A stretch of 64,000 nucleotides of DNA, from contig CAVTIS010000009.1 in assembly GCA_963734845.1 (NCBI GenBank), positions 62,001-126,000 of the forward strand. The letters are read 5' to 3'. Source of the stretch: JAKAVN01 sp963734845. Lineage in GTDB: Bacteria; Desulfobacterota; Binatia; Binatales; Binataceae. Made by a program: the position numbers and the translations under genes. The notes under the pieces are model-generated. The model did not search any database, was not told the DNA's origin, and worked only from the letters and a program-made list of their open reading frames with translations. Below are positions 35,771-43,566 of the stretch, piece after piece (the stretch's first letter is position 1; the number at the start of each line of letters is the position of its first letter).

Positions 35771-36217
35771 ATGCGTGCGGTTATTCAACGCGTGAGTCGT
35801 GCCGAGGTCAGTGTCGACGGCAAGTGCCGCGGCCGAATCGGTCCGGGCTTCGCCGTGCTCCTTGGAGTGGCGCGCGAGGACACCGAAGCCGACGCCGAGT
35901 TCATCGCCGACCGTATCCTGGGGCTGCGCGTGTTCGCCGACGCGGCCGGCAAGATGAACCTGGCGCTGGGCGCAGTCGGCGGCGAGTTGCTGGTGATTTC
36001 GCAGTTCACGCTGCTCGCCGACACCAGCGGCGGGCGGCGTCCGTCGTTCATCAAGGCCGCGCCGCCCGAACTCGCAGTGCCACTGTACGAGCATTTCCTG
36101 TCGCTCGTGCGCATCCGCGGTGTTAAAGTTGAAACAGGTGAATTCGGCGCCCACATGGAGCTCGCGCTGGTCAATGATGGGCCGGTGACGATCATTCTGG
36201 ACAGCCGGGTGCGTTGA
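35771..36217 (+). CDS. dtd: D-aminoacyl-tRNA deacylase
   Basis: A 148-residue enzyme that hydrolyses D-aminoacyl-tRNA. It begins MRAVIQRVSRAEVSVDG and has the catalytic segments SQFTLLADTSGGRRPSF and the Gly-cisPro loop NDGPVTIILDS near the C-terminus. Length and motifs match DTD exactly. A longer upstream frame is not supported. The next gene begins one nt after its stop region, so the two form an operon. Confidence 0.94.
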   Translation: MRAVIQRVSRAEVSVDGKCRGRIGPGFAVLLGVAREDTEADAEFIADRILGLRVFADAAGKMNLALGAVGGELLVISQFTLLADTSGGRRPSFIKAAPPELAVPLYEHFLSLVRIRGVKVETGEFGAHMELALVNDGPVTIILDSRVR

Positions 36218-36218
36218 G

Positions 36219-36701
36219 ATGGCACGTGCAGGTTTCTACGCGGTCGAGTCGGGCAAAATCTCGTTTCGCCGCGACGGCAATTGGTATAGCGACGATGAGC
36301 GGATCGACAACCCGCGTATCGCACTGCTGTTCAGCCGCAGCATCCGGCAAAATTCCGACGGTAGCTACTATTTGCAGGTCGCCGAGGAGCGCGCCTCGAT
36401 TACGGTCGAGGACACCCCCTACGTGGTCAAGGCACTTGAGGGCGACGCGCCGGGCGGATTTACGATCGTGCTCAACGACGATGAACGTGAGCCGCTTGAC
36501 CCGGCGACGCTCGAGGTCGGCGCCGACAACGTGCTGTATGCCCGCGTCAAGGGCGGCGCGTCGCGCGCGCGCTTTCTGCGCAACGCCTACTACCATTTGA
36601 GCCCGAGCTTCGAGGCCGACGAGCGTGGCGGCTTCTCGATCACCACGCGCGGCCGGCGCTATCCGCTTCTGCGGGCCGGCGCGCCGGGCGGGGAAGATTG
36701 A
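36219..36701 (+). CDS. DUF1285-like protein
   Basis: A 160-residue cytoplasmic protein. ISFRRDGNWYSDDERIDNP, ALLFSRSIRQNSDGSYYLQ and ITVEDTPYVVKALEG resemble the N-terminal barrel of DUF1285 proteins. The C-terminal half (SITTRGRRYPL) resembles their second barrel. The function of the family is unclear. It starts directly after dtd and precedes trmL; all three are on one strand. Confidence 0.7.
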   Translation: MARAGFYAVESGKISFRRDGNWYSDDERIDNPRIALLFSRSIRQNSDGSYYLQVAEERASITVEDTPYVVKALEGDAPGGFTIVLNDDEREPLDPATLEVGADNVLYARVKGGASRARFLRNAYYHLSPSFEADERGGFSITTRGRRYPLLRAGAPGGED

Positions 36702-36759
36702 ATCCGTTTAAGCCTGCGCCAAGGAGCGCGGCCTAAGCCGGCGTAATCCGGAACCCGAC

Positions 36760-37263
36760 TTGACCATCCCGGTTTTCCATATCGTGCTGGTGCGCCCCGA
36801 GATCCCCCAGAACACCGGATCGATCGCGCGGCTGGCGGCGGCGACTCACACGCGGCTGCATCTAGTCGGGCCACTCGGCTACTCGCTCGAGGACCGCTAT
36901 CTGAAACGCGCCGGGCTCGACTATTGGCCTCTGGTCGATTTGCGGACTTATGCGGGATGGGATGATTTCGCGTCGCCCCAGCATCAACCGCAGGCCCAGG
37001 CAGGCGCGAGCCCCGCTCCGCGCATGAAGTATTTCTCGGCCCGCGCGAAACGGTCGTACCTCGAAGCCGGTTACGCGCCAGGTGATTTTTTGGTCTTCGG
37101 CAGCGAAACCAAGGGGCTGGGCGAGGAATTTTTGCGCTCGCGGACCGAGGCGACGTACAAGATTCCAATCTTCGAGCCCGGCGTGCGCAGTCTCAACCTG
37201 GCCAACGCCGTGTCGATCGTGCTCTACGAAGCGCTGCGCCAGAGCGGCCGGCTTATCGAATAG
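36760..37263 (+). CDS. trmL: tRNA (cytidine(34)-2'-O)-methyltransferase
   Basis: A SPOUT-fold methyltransferase of 167 residues modifying the wobble base of tRNA-Leu. It has FHIVLVRPEIPQNTGSIARLAAAT, FGSETKGLGEEFL, and the knot IPIFEPGVRSLNLANAVSIVLYEALRQ, near-diagnostic for TrmL. Some linker sequence (SPQHQPQAQAGASPAP) is an insertion. The initiation codon appears to be TTG at 36760, with no ATG available upstream. Its 3' end overlaps the convergent lipoprotein gene by 11 nt. Confidence 0.9.
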   Translation: MTIPVFHIVLVRPEIPQNTGSIARLAAATHTRLHLVGPLGYSLEDRYLKRAGLDYWPLVDLRTYAGWDDFASPQHQPQAQAGASPAPRMKYFSARAKRSYLEAGYAPGDFLVFGSETKGLGEEFLRSRTEATYKIPIFEPGVRSLNLANAVSIVLYEALRQSGRLIE

Positions 37264-37708
37264 CCGCCGGCCGGCCGGGCGCGCGAATTCCGGTATCGAC
37301 CCAGATGTCGAGCCGGGTCTCGCTACCGGGACTTATCGCGACCTTCGTGGGCAGGTTCCTCGCCGCGCCTGAAAAACCCGCACCGCGCTCCACGCGGTAA
37401 TTGCCGGGCGGCAGCGCAAGACGGTAAAACCCATCGCCGTCGGTACGCGCAATCGTGACCATCGCTCCTTTGGAATCGAAAATCCTGATCTCGACGCCGG
37501 TCACTGGCGCGGGCGGCGACGCTTTTATGCCCGGGCCGCTGACCGGAGCCATTGGGCCGCGCGTAACTCGGCCGGCCAGTTTCCCGTAGAAAGCGGACTG
37601 AGCGTCGGCCCGGCGGCCATCGCGCGCGCATCCCGCAAGCGCGAGCGCGCCCGCCATCAGCATGCAAAGCAGCCGCGCACGCCCGAGCGCCGGGGTCATC
37701 GCGTCCAT
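37253..37708 (-). CDS. Lipoprotein with carboxypeptidase-regulatory-like fold
   Basis: A 151-residue protein. The N-terminal helix ends in LALAGC, a clear lipobox. A beta-sandwich segment follows (VEIRIFDSKGAMVTIARTDGDGFYRLALPPGNYRVE), as in CarboxypepD_reg-like domains. It should be anchored to a membrane by Lgt-dependent lipidation. ATG 37708 is used instead of the open frame reaching 37906, which lacks signal-like sequence. Confidence 0.72.
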   Translation of the reverse strand: MDAMTPALGRARLLCMLMAGALALAGCARDGRRADAQSAFYGKLAGRVTRGPMAPVSGPGIKASPPAPVTGVEIRIFDSKGAMVTIARTDGDGFYRLALPPGNYRVERGAGFSGAARNLPTKVAISPGSETRLDIWVDTGIRAPGRPAAIR

Positions 37709-37823
37709 GCGTAAGAGCTTATCGGCGCACGAACCTATCGCCAAAACCTTGGCGCCGAAAACCTCGCGCCGAGAGCCTCGCATCGAGGGCCGGTGTTGCT
37801 CGCCCGGCGAACGCCGATAGCGG

Positions 37824-39641
37824 CTACGGCTGGCCCGGTCGGCTGAACGCGTTATGACCGATAGCGGTGCGATACACCGCGGCGGACTTCGAGGACTCGC
37901 CCGCAAACCAGAACGAGGCCCGCGTCCCCGGCGTTAGGTCGAGCGAGGCCCCCGTGTAATCCCCCCAGCGGTTGATCGGATTGGTAGGATCGCTGGTGTC
38001 GAGAAGTTCATACTTGGCAAGTCCATGCTGGAGGAAAAATCCGCTGTCATGCATCGTGCCTGGAGCTTGCGTGGCGCGATTGGTCGCATAGGCCGACGAA
38101 GGAAACTTATCGTCGGCGGAATAGTTGAACACCACCAGCACGTTGCCTTCGGGATCGGGCTGGACCTCGGGATAAAATGTGGCGCCGGTGCCATTGTCGC
38201 CCTGGCCGGTGGCACAGGCCCAGCAAACCTCGTTCAGGATGCTCGCGGCGATAATCTGCGGACATCTGTTTTGGAAGGTGCCCGTGCAGGCCGCATTATC
38301 GTTGTCGTTCAGGACCGGTCTAATCTGGAACCACAGGAAATGCGACGCGCCGGCGCCGGCTCCGGTGCCGTTGGTGTCGATCGCGGCGTAGAGCAATCCC
38401 GAGGCGTAGATAGCCTCACCCGAAACGCGAGTGTCGCCGGTATCGATAAGGCAGGGGCCGGTCGCGCAATTGAGCTGCTGCGCGAGTGGCGGAAGAGAAT
38501 AGTTATTAGAAGTACTTACCAGTACTCGCGAGACCTCCGGCCCGGGACTGGAAGGGCTGAACGCAGGATTCGATATTGCAAACACCGCGACGTCGGAGCA
38601 TCCGGCCGGACATCCGAAGCCACCGGGGGCGTTGATGTTGTGCGAGGCGACCACGAACTCGGCCCGCGGGTCGTCGGTGCGGTCCATCACGTTGGCCGGC
38701 TGGAGCGAGTCCATCAGTTCGTTGCCGTTAACCGTGAAGGCGGCCGGCGGTAGCGCGAAAAAATCGAAGCTCGCACCGGCATACATCGCGCTCTTATTCA
38801 GCAGCAGCATGAACGCGCCGTTGAATGTGCTTGGCAGCGTGAACGCGTTGAACGCGACGTAGATCATCCGCCGGTCCTGTCCCAGGGTAGGGAAATCGGC
38901 GACCTGTGAGCTTGGAATGATCGAGTTCGTCCCGCTCAGGTTGATGTGGTACACGAACCATCCGCCCAGCGGATTGGAAGACTGGCTCACCGCCACGTCA
39001 ATCAAAGACCGTCCCGCCCCGTTGATATGGGAGGCGGACACGATGTAGCGCTGGCTCGCCCAGTCAAAGATCGCCCGTGGATCGAAAGGCGGGGCCACGG
39101 CCCCAGCGCCCACCAGCATGAACGAGGACAGGCTTTTGGGGAACCCAGCCTGCACAGTGCCGCTCTTATCCATCACGGTTATGCAGCCGTTGATTGCCTG
39201 CAATACAAAAGTCGGACCGGCCGCCAGCGCCATATCCGGCGGAAACTCACGCCCGCATCCAAGTCCGAGGCCGCCAAAGGCCGTGATCTTCGTCGCCGCC
39301 GGACCGGCAGACGGCACGGGTACCGGAGCTAGCGCGAGAGGCTGCGCGACGGTGCCGCTGCGCGCCGGGAGCTTGACCATCGCAGCCTGCGCCTTATATG
39401 CGGCGTACTGCTGAATCGAAATGCCGTGCAACGGGCGCGCCATCGCAGGACCGCGCATCGTCTCCGATTTGGCAGTTTCCTGTTCGGTAACCTGGGGCAG
39501 GTCGCCCAAGACCACGCTACCCGGCGCTTCCTGGCTGATGGCGATCGCCTGGTTGGTGAACTGCTGAGCGCGCGCCGCCCGCGGTGTCAAAAAGAAGACG
39601 ACCGCGAACACCCCCATGTAAGCGTAAATGGCTGGCTTCAT
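37824..39641 (-). CDS. Large secreted protein of unknown function (605 aa)
   Basis: Not recognised. A signal peptide (AYMGVFAVVFFLTPRAARAQ) is followed by a low-complexity linker and a domain of about 480 residues with many beta strands. DMALAAGPTFVLQAINGCI, FDPRAIFDWASQRYIVSAS and WGDYTGASLDLTPGTRASFWFAGE suggest a beta-propeller. Paired Cys residues are frequent. GGAGG is four nt ahead of ATG 39641. It is monocistronic, with a sigma-70-like promoter upstream. Possibly an adhesin or surface enzyme; no catalytic motif could be read. Confidence 0.75.
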   Translation of the reverse strand: MKPAIYAYMGVFAVVFFLTPRAARAQQFTNQAIAISQEAPGSVVLGDLPQVTEQETAKSETMRGPAMARPLHGISIQQYAAYKAQAAMVKLPARSGTVAQPLALAPVPVPSAGPAATKITAFGGLGLGCGREFPPDMALAAGPTFVLQAINGCITVMDKSGTVQAGFPKSLSSFMLVGAGAVAPPFDPRAIFDWASQRYIVSASHINGAGRSLIDVAVSQSSNPLGGWFVYHINLSGTNSIIPSSQVADFPTLGQDRRMIYVAFNAFTLPSTFNGAFMLLLNKSAMYAGASFDFFALPPAAFTVNGNELMDSLQPANVMDRTDDPRAEFVVASHNINAPGGFGCPAGCSDVAVFAISNPAFSPSSPGPEVSRVLVSTSNNYSLPPLAQQLNCATGPCLIDTGDTRVSGEAIYASGLLYAAIDTNGTGAGAGASHFLWFQIRPVLNDNDNAACTGTFQNRCPQIIAASILNEVCWACATGQGDNGTGATFYPEVQPDPEGNVLVVFNYSADDKFPSSAYATNRATQAPGTMHDSGFFLQHGLAKYELLDTSDPTNPINRWGDYTGASLDLTPGTRASFWFAGESSKSAAVYRTAIGHNAFSRPGQP

Positions 39642-39686
39642 CAGTCCTCCAGAAATTGGCTCTAAACAACTTGAAACACACTATCC

Positions 39687-39715
39687 TTTGTACGGACGCG
39701 ACTGAAGGCGATCAA
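39687..39715 (-). promoter_or_regulatory. Candidate sigma-70 promoter of the 605-aa secreted protein
   Basis: On the minus strand TTGATC (39715-39710), a 17-nt spacer and TACAAA (39692-39687). Each hexamer matches consensus in four of six positions. The site is about 45 nt before the start codon. Sequence similarity only. Confidence 0.35.
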
Positions 39716-39893
39716 CGCATTGAAGCGATTCTTTAAAAGCCTTTGAGCTTATTCGACCTACGCTTACTCAGCTTCTCACACGCGCCGAGTGCAGGGGTTT
39801 CATACGCAGGGCACCGGGAAATTCTGAATCCGGTACGCGGATCAAAATCCGGGAATCGCCCGCACAAGGTAAACGAGACCCGAGGTAACCCAA

Positions 39894-40124
39894 ATGGATG
39901 TCGAAATCTTCACCCGTGACGGATGCAAGTCGAGCCGGCGCGCAAAAGATTTTCTTACGCGCCACGGCATCGGCTTTGTCGAACGTAACCTCTCGGCCGA
40001 CGCCGACGCGCGCGCCGAGCATGCACGAATTGGCTATCGCGGCGTCCCGGTGATCCGCGCCGAGGGGCACACGATCTATGGATTTCGTGAACAGGCGTTG
40101 GGCAAGCTGCTGGGAATTTCCTGA
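39894..40124 (+). CDS. Glutaredoxin-like protein
   Basis: A 76-residue thioredoxin-fold protein. IFTRDGCKSSRRAKDFL carries a single N-terminal active-site Cys (CKSS instead of CPYC). RGVPVIRAEGHTIYGF is the cis-Pro segment and following strand. It is therefore monothiol-type or a non-redox relative, close in size to NrdH/Grx. GAGG precedes ATG 39894. It is a single gene. Confidence 0.85.
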   Translation: MDVEIFTRDGCKSSRRAKDFLTRHGIGFVERNLSADADARAEHARIGYRGVPVIRAEGHTIYGFREQALGKLLGIS

Positions 40125-40177
40125 CCACGCTCGACGGCGCGGCGTGGGCTCGACCATGCGGGCTGCAGGCGCGCCTG

Positions 40178-40552
40178 CTACATCGAGTTTCCCAGCGCGA
40201 AACCGGCGAAGACCGCAATCAAGCCGAGCATCACGCTGGCAATTATATAGAGCGCCGCGAGCGCCATCTGACCGTCCTGGGCCAGGCGGAGCGATTGGTA
40301 GGCGTAGGTCGAAAATGTGGTGTACGCGCCGACGAAGCCGACCGCGAACAGTAGCCGCGTCTCCCGGCTGACCCACGGCCGCTGCTCAGCGAAGGCCATG
40401 AAAAACCCGAGTATGAAGCTGCCGCTCAGATTGATGATGAAAGTACCCCAGGGGAAGAACATGGGCCAGCGATTAGTGACCCACTGGTCAAGCAGGTAGC
40501 GCGTGTTGGCGCCCAGGAATCCGCCTATGCCAACCAGCAGGATCGTGGCCAT
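40178..40552 (-). CDS. crcB: Fluoride ion channel CrcB
   Basis: A 124-residue four-helix membrane protein that exports fluoride as a dual-topology dimer. Diagnostic segments are GGFLGANTRYLLDQW, GTFIINLSGSFILGF (with the conserved Asn) and GAYTTFSTYAYQS. Only one copy is seen, so it should form a homodimer. No fluoride riboswitch was seen upstream of the short gene that precedes it. It starts three nt after the stop of that Cys-rich gene. Confidence 0.94.
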   Translation of the reverse strand: MATILLVGIGGFLGANTRYLLDQWVTNRWPMFFPWGTFIINLSGSFILGFFMAFAEQRPWVSRETRLLFAVGFVGAYTTFSTYAYQSLRLAQDGQMALAALYIIASVMLGLIAVFAGFALGNSM

Positions 40553-40555
40553 TTA

Positions 40556-40828
40556 CTAATGGCCGCGCGTCCCGCACGTGCCGCAGCCGCTCGCGCACGC
40601 ACCGCCCGCCGCATCCTTTTCTGGCGGCGGCCCGAAATAGTAGCCCTCTTGTTCCAGCTCGCCGGCTTTCACCCAGCGCACCGGCTCTCCGATTTCCGCG
40701 TTGCAGTGCACGCAGCATCTGCATTCGCGGTCGGCGTCATCGAGGATGACGTGCACCAGCACGACGCGTGCGCAAGCCGTGCAATGGGCGGTTGGAAAAG
40801 CCGACGCGTTGAGCAACAAATCTTTCAT
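40556..40828 (-). CDS. Small Cys-rich protein cotranscribed with crcB
   Basis: A 90-residue protein with 10 Cys residues: HCTACARVV, CRCCVHCNAEIG, and the C-terminal ACASGCGTCGT. The pattern suggests zinc or iron-sulfur binding; the exact fold is not recognised. The stop lies three nt ahead of the crcB ATG, which indicates coupling with fluoride export or coincidental operon membership. Confidence 0.65.
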   Translation of the reverse strand: MKDLLLNASAFPTAHCTACARVVLVHVILDDADRECRCCVHCNAEIGEPVRWVKAGELEQEGYYFGPPPEKDAAGGACASGCGTCGTRGH

Positions 40829-40943
40829 TGCCAGGACGAGTCCTTCATCGTTGAGCCGAAGCCGTGTAATAGCAAGTGGCTGTCGGGTAGTCTAATCCCA
40901 GGCTCGCGCCAGGTCATCACCGGCGCGAGACCATTGCTTTACG

Positions 40944-41315
40944 ATGGACTGGAAGGACCCGTGGCTGTGGATCTCCGTGGCTCTCGGCATCGCCGCCGGG
41001 GTCGCGATGTTCCTTCCGTTCGGGCGGGTGCTGAAATGGCGCGCGCGGATACTCGAGCGGATGGACGGTGCGCCCAACCGGACGTCGCTGTCGATACAGA
41101 TGGAGGCAGGGACGCTGGGATGGGCAGTTGCGGGGGCGATCATATTCCTGTTCCTGCCCACGCTGCTGCTGCCGCGCCCCAATGGAATCTTCTATCTTGC
41201 CGGATTCATGATTGGGATGAGCTACAAGCGGCCGCGCTTCAATCGTCAGATGGAAGCGATCGGAATTGCGCCGCACGCCACCCGCCGCCGCCCGGGCAGC
41301 GAGGAACGACATTAG
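40944..41315 (+). CDS. Small membrane protein, two to three helices
   Basis: A 123-residue protein. The N-terminal helix is WLWISVALGIAAGVAMFLPF. The second hydrophobic region is LGWAVAGAIIFLFLPTLLLP, followed by FYLAGFMIGMSY. A basic tail follows. No family is recognised. A perfect 8-bp inverted repeat lies 15 nt upstream (40903-40929). It ends seven nt from the convergent ABC permease stop. Confidence 0.6.
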   Translation: MDWKDPWLWISVALGIAAGVAMFLPFGRVLKWRARILERMDGAPNRTSLSIQMEAGTLGWAVAGAIIFLFLPTLLLPRPNGIFYLAGFMIGMSYKRPRFNRQMEAIGIAPHATRRRPGSEERH

Positions 41316-41322
41316 CTGGAAC

Positions 41323-42234
41323 TCACGGGCGCGAGTAGGGCTCGCCCAGTGCGCTCGGCGCGTCGGCCCGGCCACCAAAGCCCGCCAGCACCACCAACGT
41401 CAGCGCATACGGAAGCGCGAGAAACACCTGGTAGGGCACGGCGGTGCCGAGCGCCTGCAAGCCGAACTGCAACGCCATCGCCGCGCCGAACAGAATCGAG
41501 GCCGCCGCGCATCCCCACGCTTTCCAGCGACCCAGAATCACCACCGCCAGCGCGACAAAGCCGCGACCGGCCGACATCCCCTCGACGAAAGTGCCCGCAT
41601 AAGCGAGGGTCAAAAACGCGCCGCCCAGGCCCGTCAGCACGCCCGCGGCCAACAGCGCCTCCCATCGCAGCCGATACACGCCCAACGCCAGCGCGTCGGC
41701 CGCCTCGGGCCGCTCACCCGCCGCCCGCAAACGCAGACCGTAGCGGGTGCGCCAGATCACGAATGACACGAGCGGCACCGTCGCGAACGCGATGTACACC
41801 AGCAGGTTTTGGTCGAAGAACGCGCGTCCGACGATCGGAATTCGCGCAAGCGGGCCCATCGCCACGGCGCCGAACTGCCGCACCACGATGGCGCTGCCGG
41901 TTATGCCGAACATCCGGCGGTAAAAGACGCCGGTCAGCCCCAGCGCAAGGATATCAAGCGCGGTGCCGGCGACGACCTGGTTCACTCCGAGGCTTACGAC
42001 CAACAATGCCAGCAGCGCGTTGAGCGCGACGGCCGCTGCGATGCCCGCCAGCAGTCCGAGCACCAGGCTGCCACTGAAGTAGGCCGCTGCCAGCGCGAAA
42101 AACGCCCCGGCCAGCATCGAACCCTCGATACCGACATTGATCACACCGCTTTGCTCGACCATCAACTCGCCGAGCGCCGCGAGCAGAATCGGCGTCGCCA
42201 TCGCAACCGTCGAGGCCAAAAACGCCTCAAGCAT
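41323..42234 (-). CDS. ABC transporter permease, BMP/nucleoside family (second subunit)
   Basis: A 303-residue integral-membrane permease of the YufQ/NupQ type. It has ILLAALGELMVEQSGVINVGIEG, the family's diagnostic N-terminal loop, and GVNQVVAGTALDILALGLTG. The segment RTRYGLRLRAAGERPEAADALG-like (actual ADALALGVYRLR) is the EAA-type ATPase contact. The ATG overlaps the first permease's stop by eight nt. The usual BMP lipoprotein and ATP-binding protein are not next to it. Confidence 0.9.
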   Translation of the reverse strand: MLEAFLASTVAMATPILLAALGELMVEQSGVINVGIEGSMLAGAFFALAAAYFSGSLVLGLLAGIAAAVALNALLALLVVSLGVNQVVAGTALDILALGLTGVFYRRMFGITGSAIVVRQFGAVAMGPLARIPIVGRAFFDQNLLVYIAFATVPLVSFVIWRTRYGLRLRAAGERPEAADALALGVYRLRWEALLAAGVLTGLGGAFLTLAYAGTFVEGMSAGRGFVALAVVILGRWKAWGCAAASILFGAAMALQFGLQALGTAVPYQVFLALPYALTLVVLAGFGGRADAPSALGEPYSRP

Positions 42235-43321
42235 CGCCGTCCTCTCCGCCCGCGATGCCCGCTCCACGAGCCAGCGCGGGCGACGTGTCGCCGCCGACGC
42301 GCCATAGTGCTCCACTTAAGTCCGCCCATGTCCTGGTATCGAAGGCGAGCAGGATCAGGATTACCATCCCCTGGATCACCTGCACCAGCACGGGCGAGAT
42401 GCCCTGGCTGCGCTGCATCGCCTGCGCCCCATTGTCGAGTGCGCCGAACAGCAACGCGGTCAACATCACGCCGAGTGGATTGAGCCGCGCGACCAGCGCC
42501 ACCGCGATCGCCTCGTAACCCCATCCGGGCGAGAAGCTTTCATACAGCCGATGAGTGATCGCCGAAACCTGGACGGCGCCGCCCAGGCCAGCCAGCGCCC
42601 CGCTGAGTGCCATCGCCGCGATCCCCAGCCGCGCGACCGGGATACCGAAGAACGCCGCGACGCGCCGGTTGCGGCCCATCGCGCGCAACTCGAAACCGCT
42701 GCGGCTGCGGAAGAGCCAAAGCCACGACGCGAACGCGAGCGCCATTGCGAGGAGCATCCCGGCGTTGAGCCGGCTCGGCGGGACGAATGTCCAGAGTTCG
42801 GCGGCGCGTGCGATCGGCGCGCTCTTGGGGTACGAGCGCGAAGGCTCGATCAGCGGGCCATGCACGGCGTAGCTCAGGAGCTGCACGGCGACGAAGTTGA
42901 GCATGATAGTGCTGATGATTTCGCTGACGGCGCGGCGCTCGCGGAGCCATCCGCAGATTCCGCTCCACAGCGCGCCGCCCGCTGCGCCGGCCACCAGGAC
43001 CAGTCCCACCGCCAGCGGCCGGGGCCATCCGTCAAGCACAATTCCCAACGCGCCTGCGGCGAGCGCGCCCACCAACAACTGGCCCTCGGCGCCGATGTTC
43101 CACAGCGCCCCGCGAAAGGCGATCGACACCGCCAACCCGGTGAAAACCAGCGGCGTTGTTTTGACCAGCGTGTCGGTGGCGGCGAGCCAGTTGCCGAAAG
43201 CGCCCTCGCATAATGCCGCGAAGACGGCGAGCGGCGAAGCGCCGAGCGCGAACAGGACGATAGCGATGAGCGCGGCGGCGAGCGCGAGCGCCGCAACGGG
43301 CTTGGCGAGCCGGGCGAGCAT
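42227..43321 (-). CDS. ABC transporter permease, BMP/nucleoside family (first subunit)
   Basis: A 364-residue permease of the YufP/NupP type with about ten helices. It has TPLVFTGLAVSIAFRGALWNIGAEGQLLVG (a strong family block). FELRAMGRNRRVAAFFGI is the cytoplasmic ATPase contact, and LNPLGVMLTALLFGALDNGAQ lies near the end. The start is ATG 43321 (a GTG directly precedes it). Together with the overlapping second permease it forms the heterodimeric channel of a nucleoside or purine importer. Confidence 0.91.
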   Translation of the reverse strand: MLARLAKPVAALALAAALIAIVLFALGASPLAVFAALCEGAFGNWLAATDTLVKTTPLVFTGLAVSIAFRGALWNIGAEGQLLVGALAAGALGIVLDGWPRPLAVGLVLVAGAAGGALWSGICGWLRERRAVSEIISTIMLNFVAVQLLSYAVHGPLIEPSRSYPKSAPIARAAELWTFVPPSRLNAGMLLAMALAFASWLWLFRSRSGFELRAMGRNRRVAAFFGIPVARLGIAAMALSGALAGLGGAVQVSAITHRLYESFSPGWGYEAIAVALVARLNPLGVMLTALLFGALDNGAQAMQRSQGISPVLVQVIQGMVILILLAFDTRTWADLSGALWRVGGDTSPALARGAGIAGGEDGDA

Positions 43322-43379
43322 CACGGCGCGACGTTAGCCGGATCGCGCGGGTTCACCAACCCACGGGTGAGACATTTCA

Positions 43380-43559
43380 GACCTCTCCTTGACCTAGGAG
43401 AGGTCGCCGCGAGCATCGCGAGCGGCGAGAGAGGTTATTCTCAATTTCGTGTTTCGCTGTGCCGCACTCACTTCGAGCTGTGGCGCATCCGCTTCGGTGG
43501 ATAGCAGAACGCGGCCACCTGACCTCTCCCCAACCCTCTCCTTGGACAAGGAGAGGGTT
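43380..43559. repeat. Dispersed hairpin-rich intergenic repeat, copy A
   Basis: About 180 bp between the SIS gene and the ABC permeases. It begins with a perfect 10-bp hairpin (43380-43389 / 43396-43405). It contains the block CGCCGCGAGCATCGCG (43405-43420) and CACTTCGAGC (43469-43478), and ends with a perfect 12-bp hairpin (43532-43543 / 43548-43559, loop GGAC). The same elements occur in the same order at 61.6 kb. Confidence 0.75.
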
Positions 43560-43566
43560 CAGAAGG

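Noticed and set aside
40829..40943. Fluoride riboswitch upstream of the crcB unit
   Set aside because: A perfect 8-bp hairpin exists at 40903-40929, but the conserved riboswitch segments could not be matched.
43532..43559. Intrinsic terminator after the SIS gene
   Set aside because: The 12-bp stem is perfect but no T tract follows on the minus strand; it belongs to the dispersed repeat.
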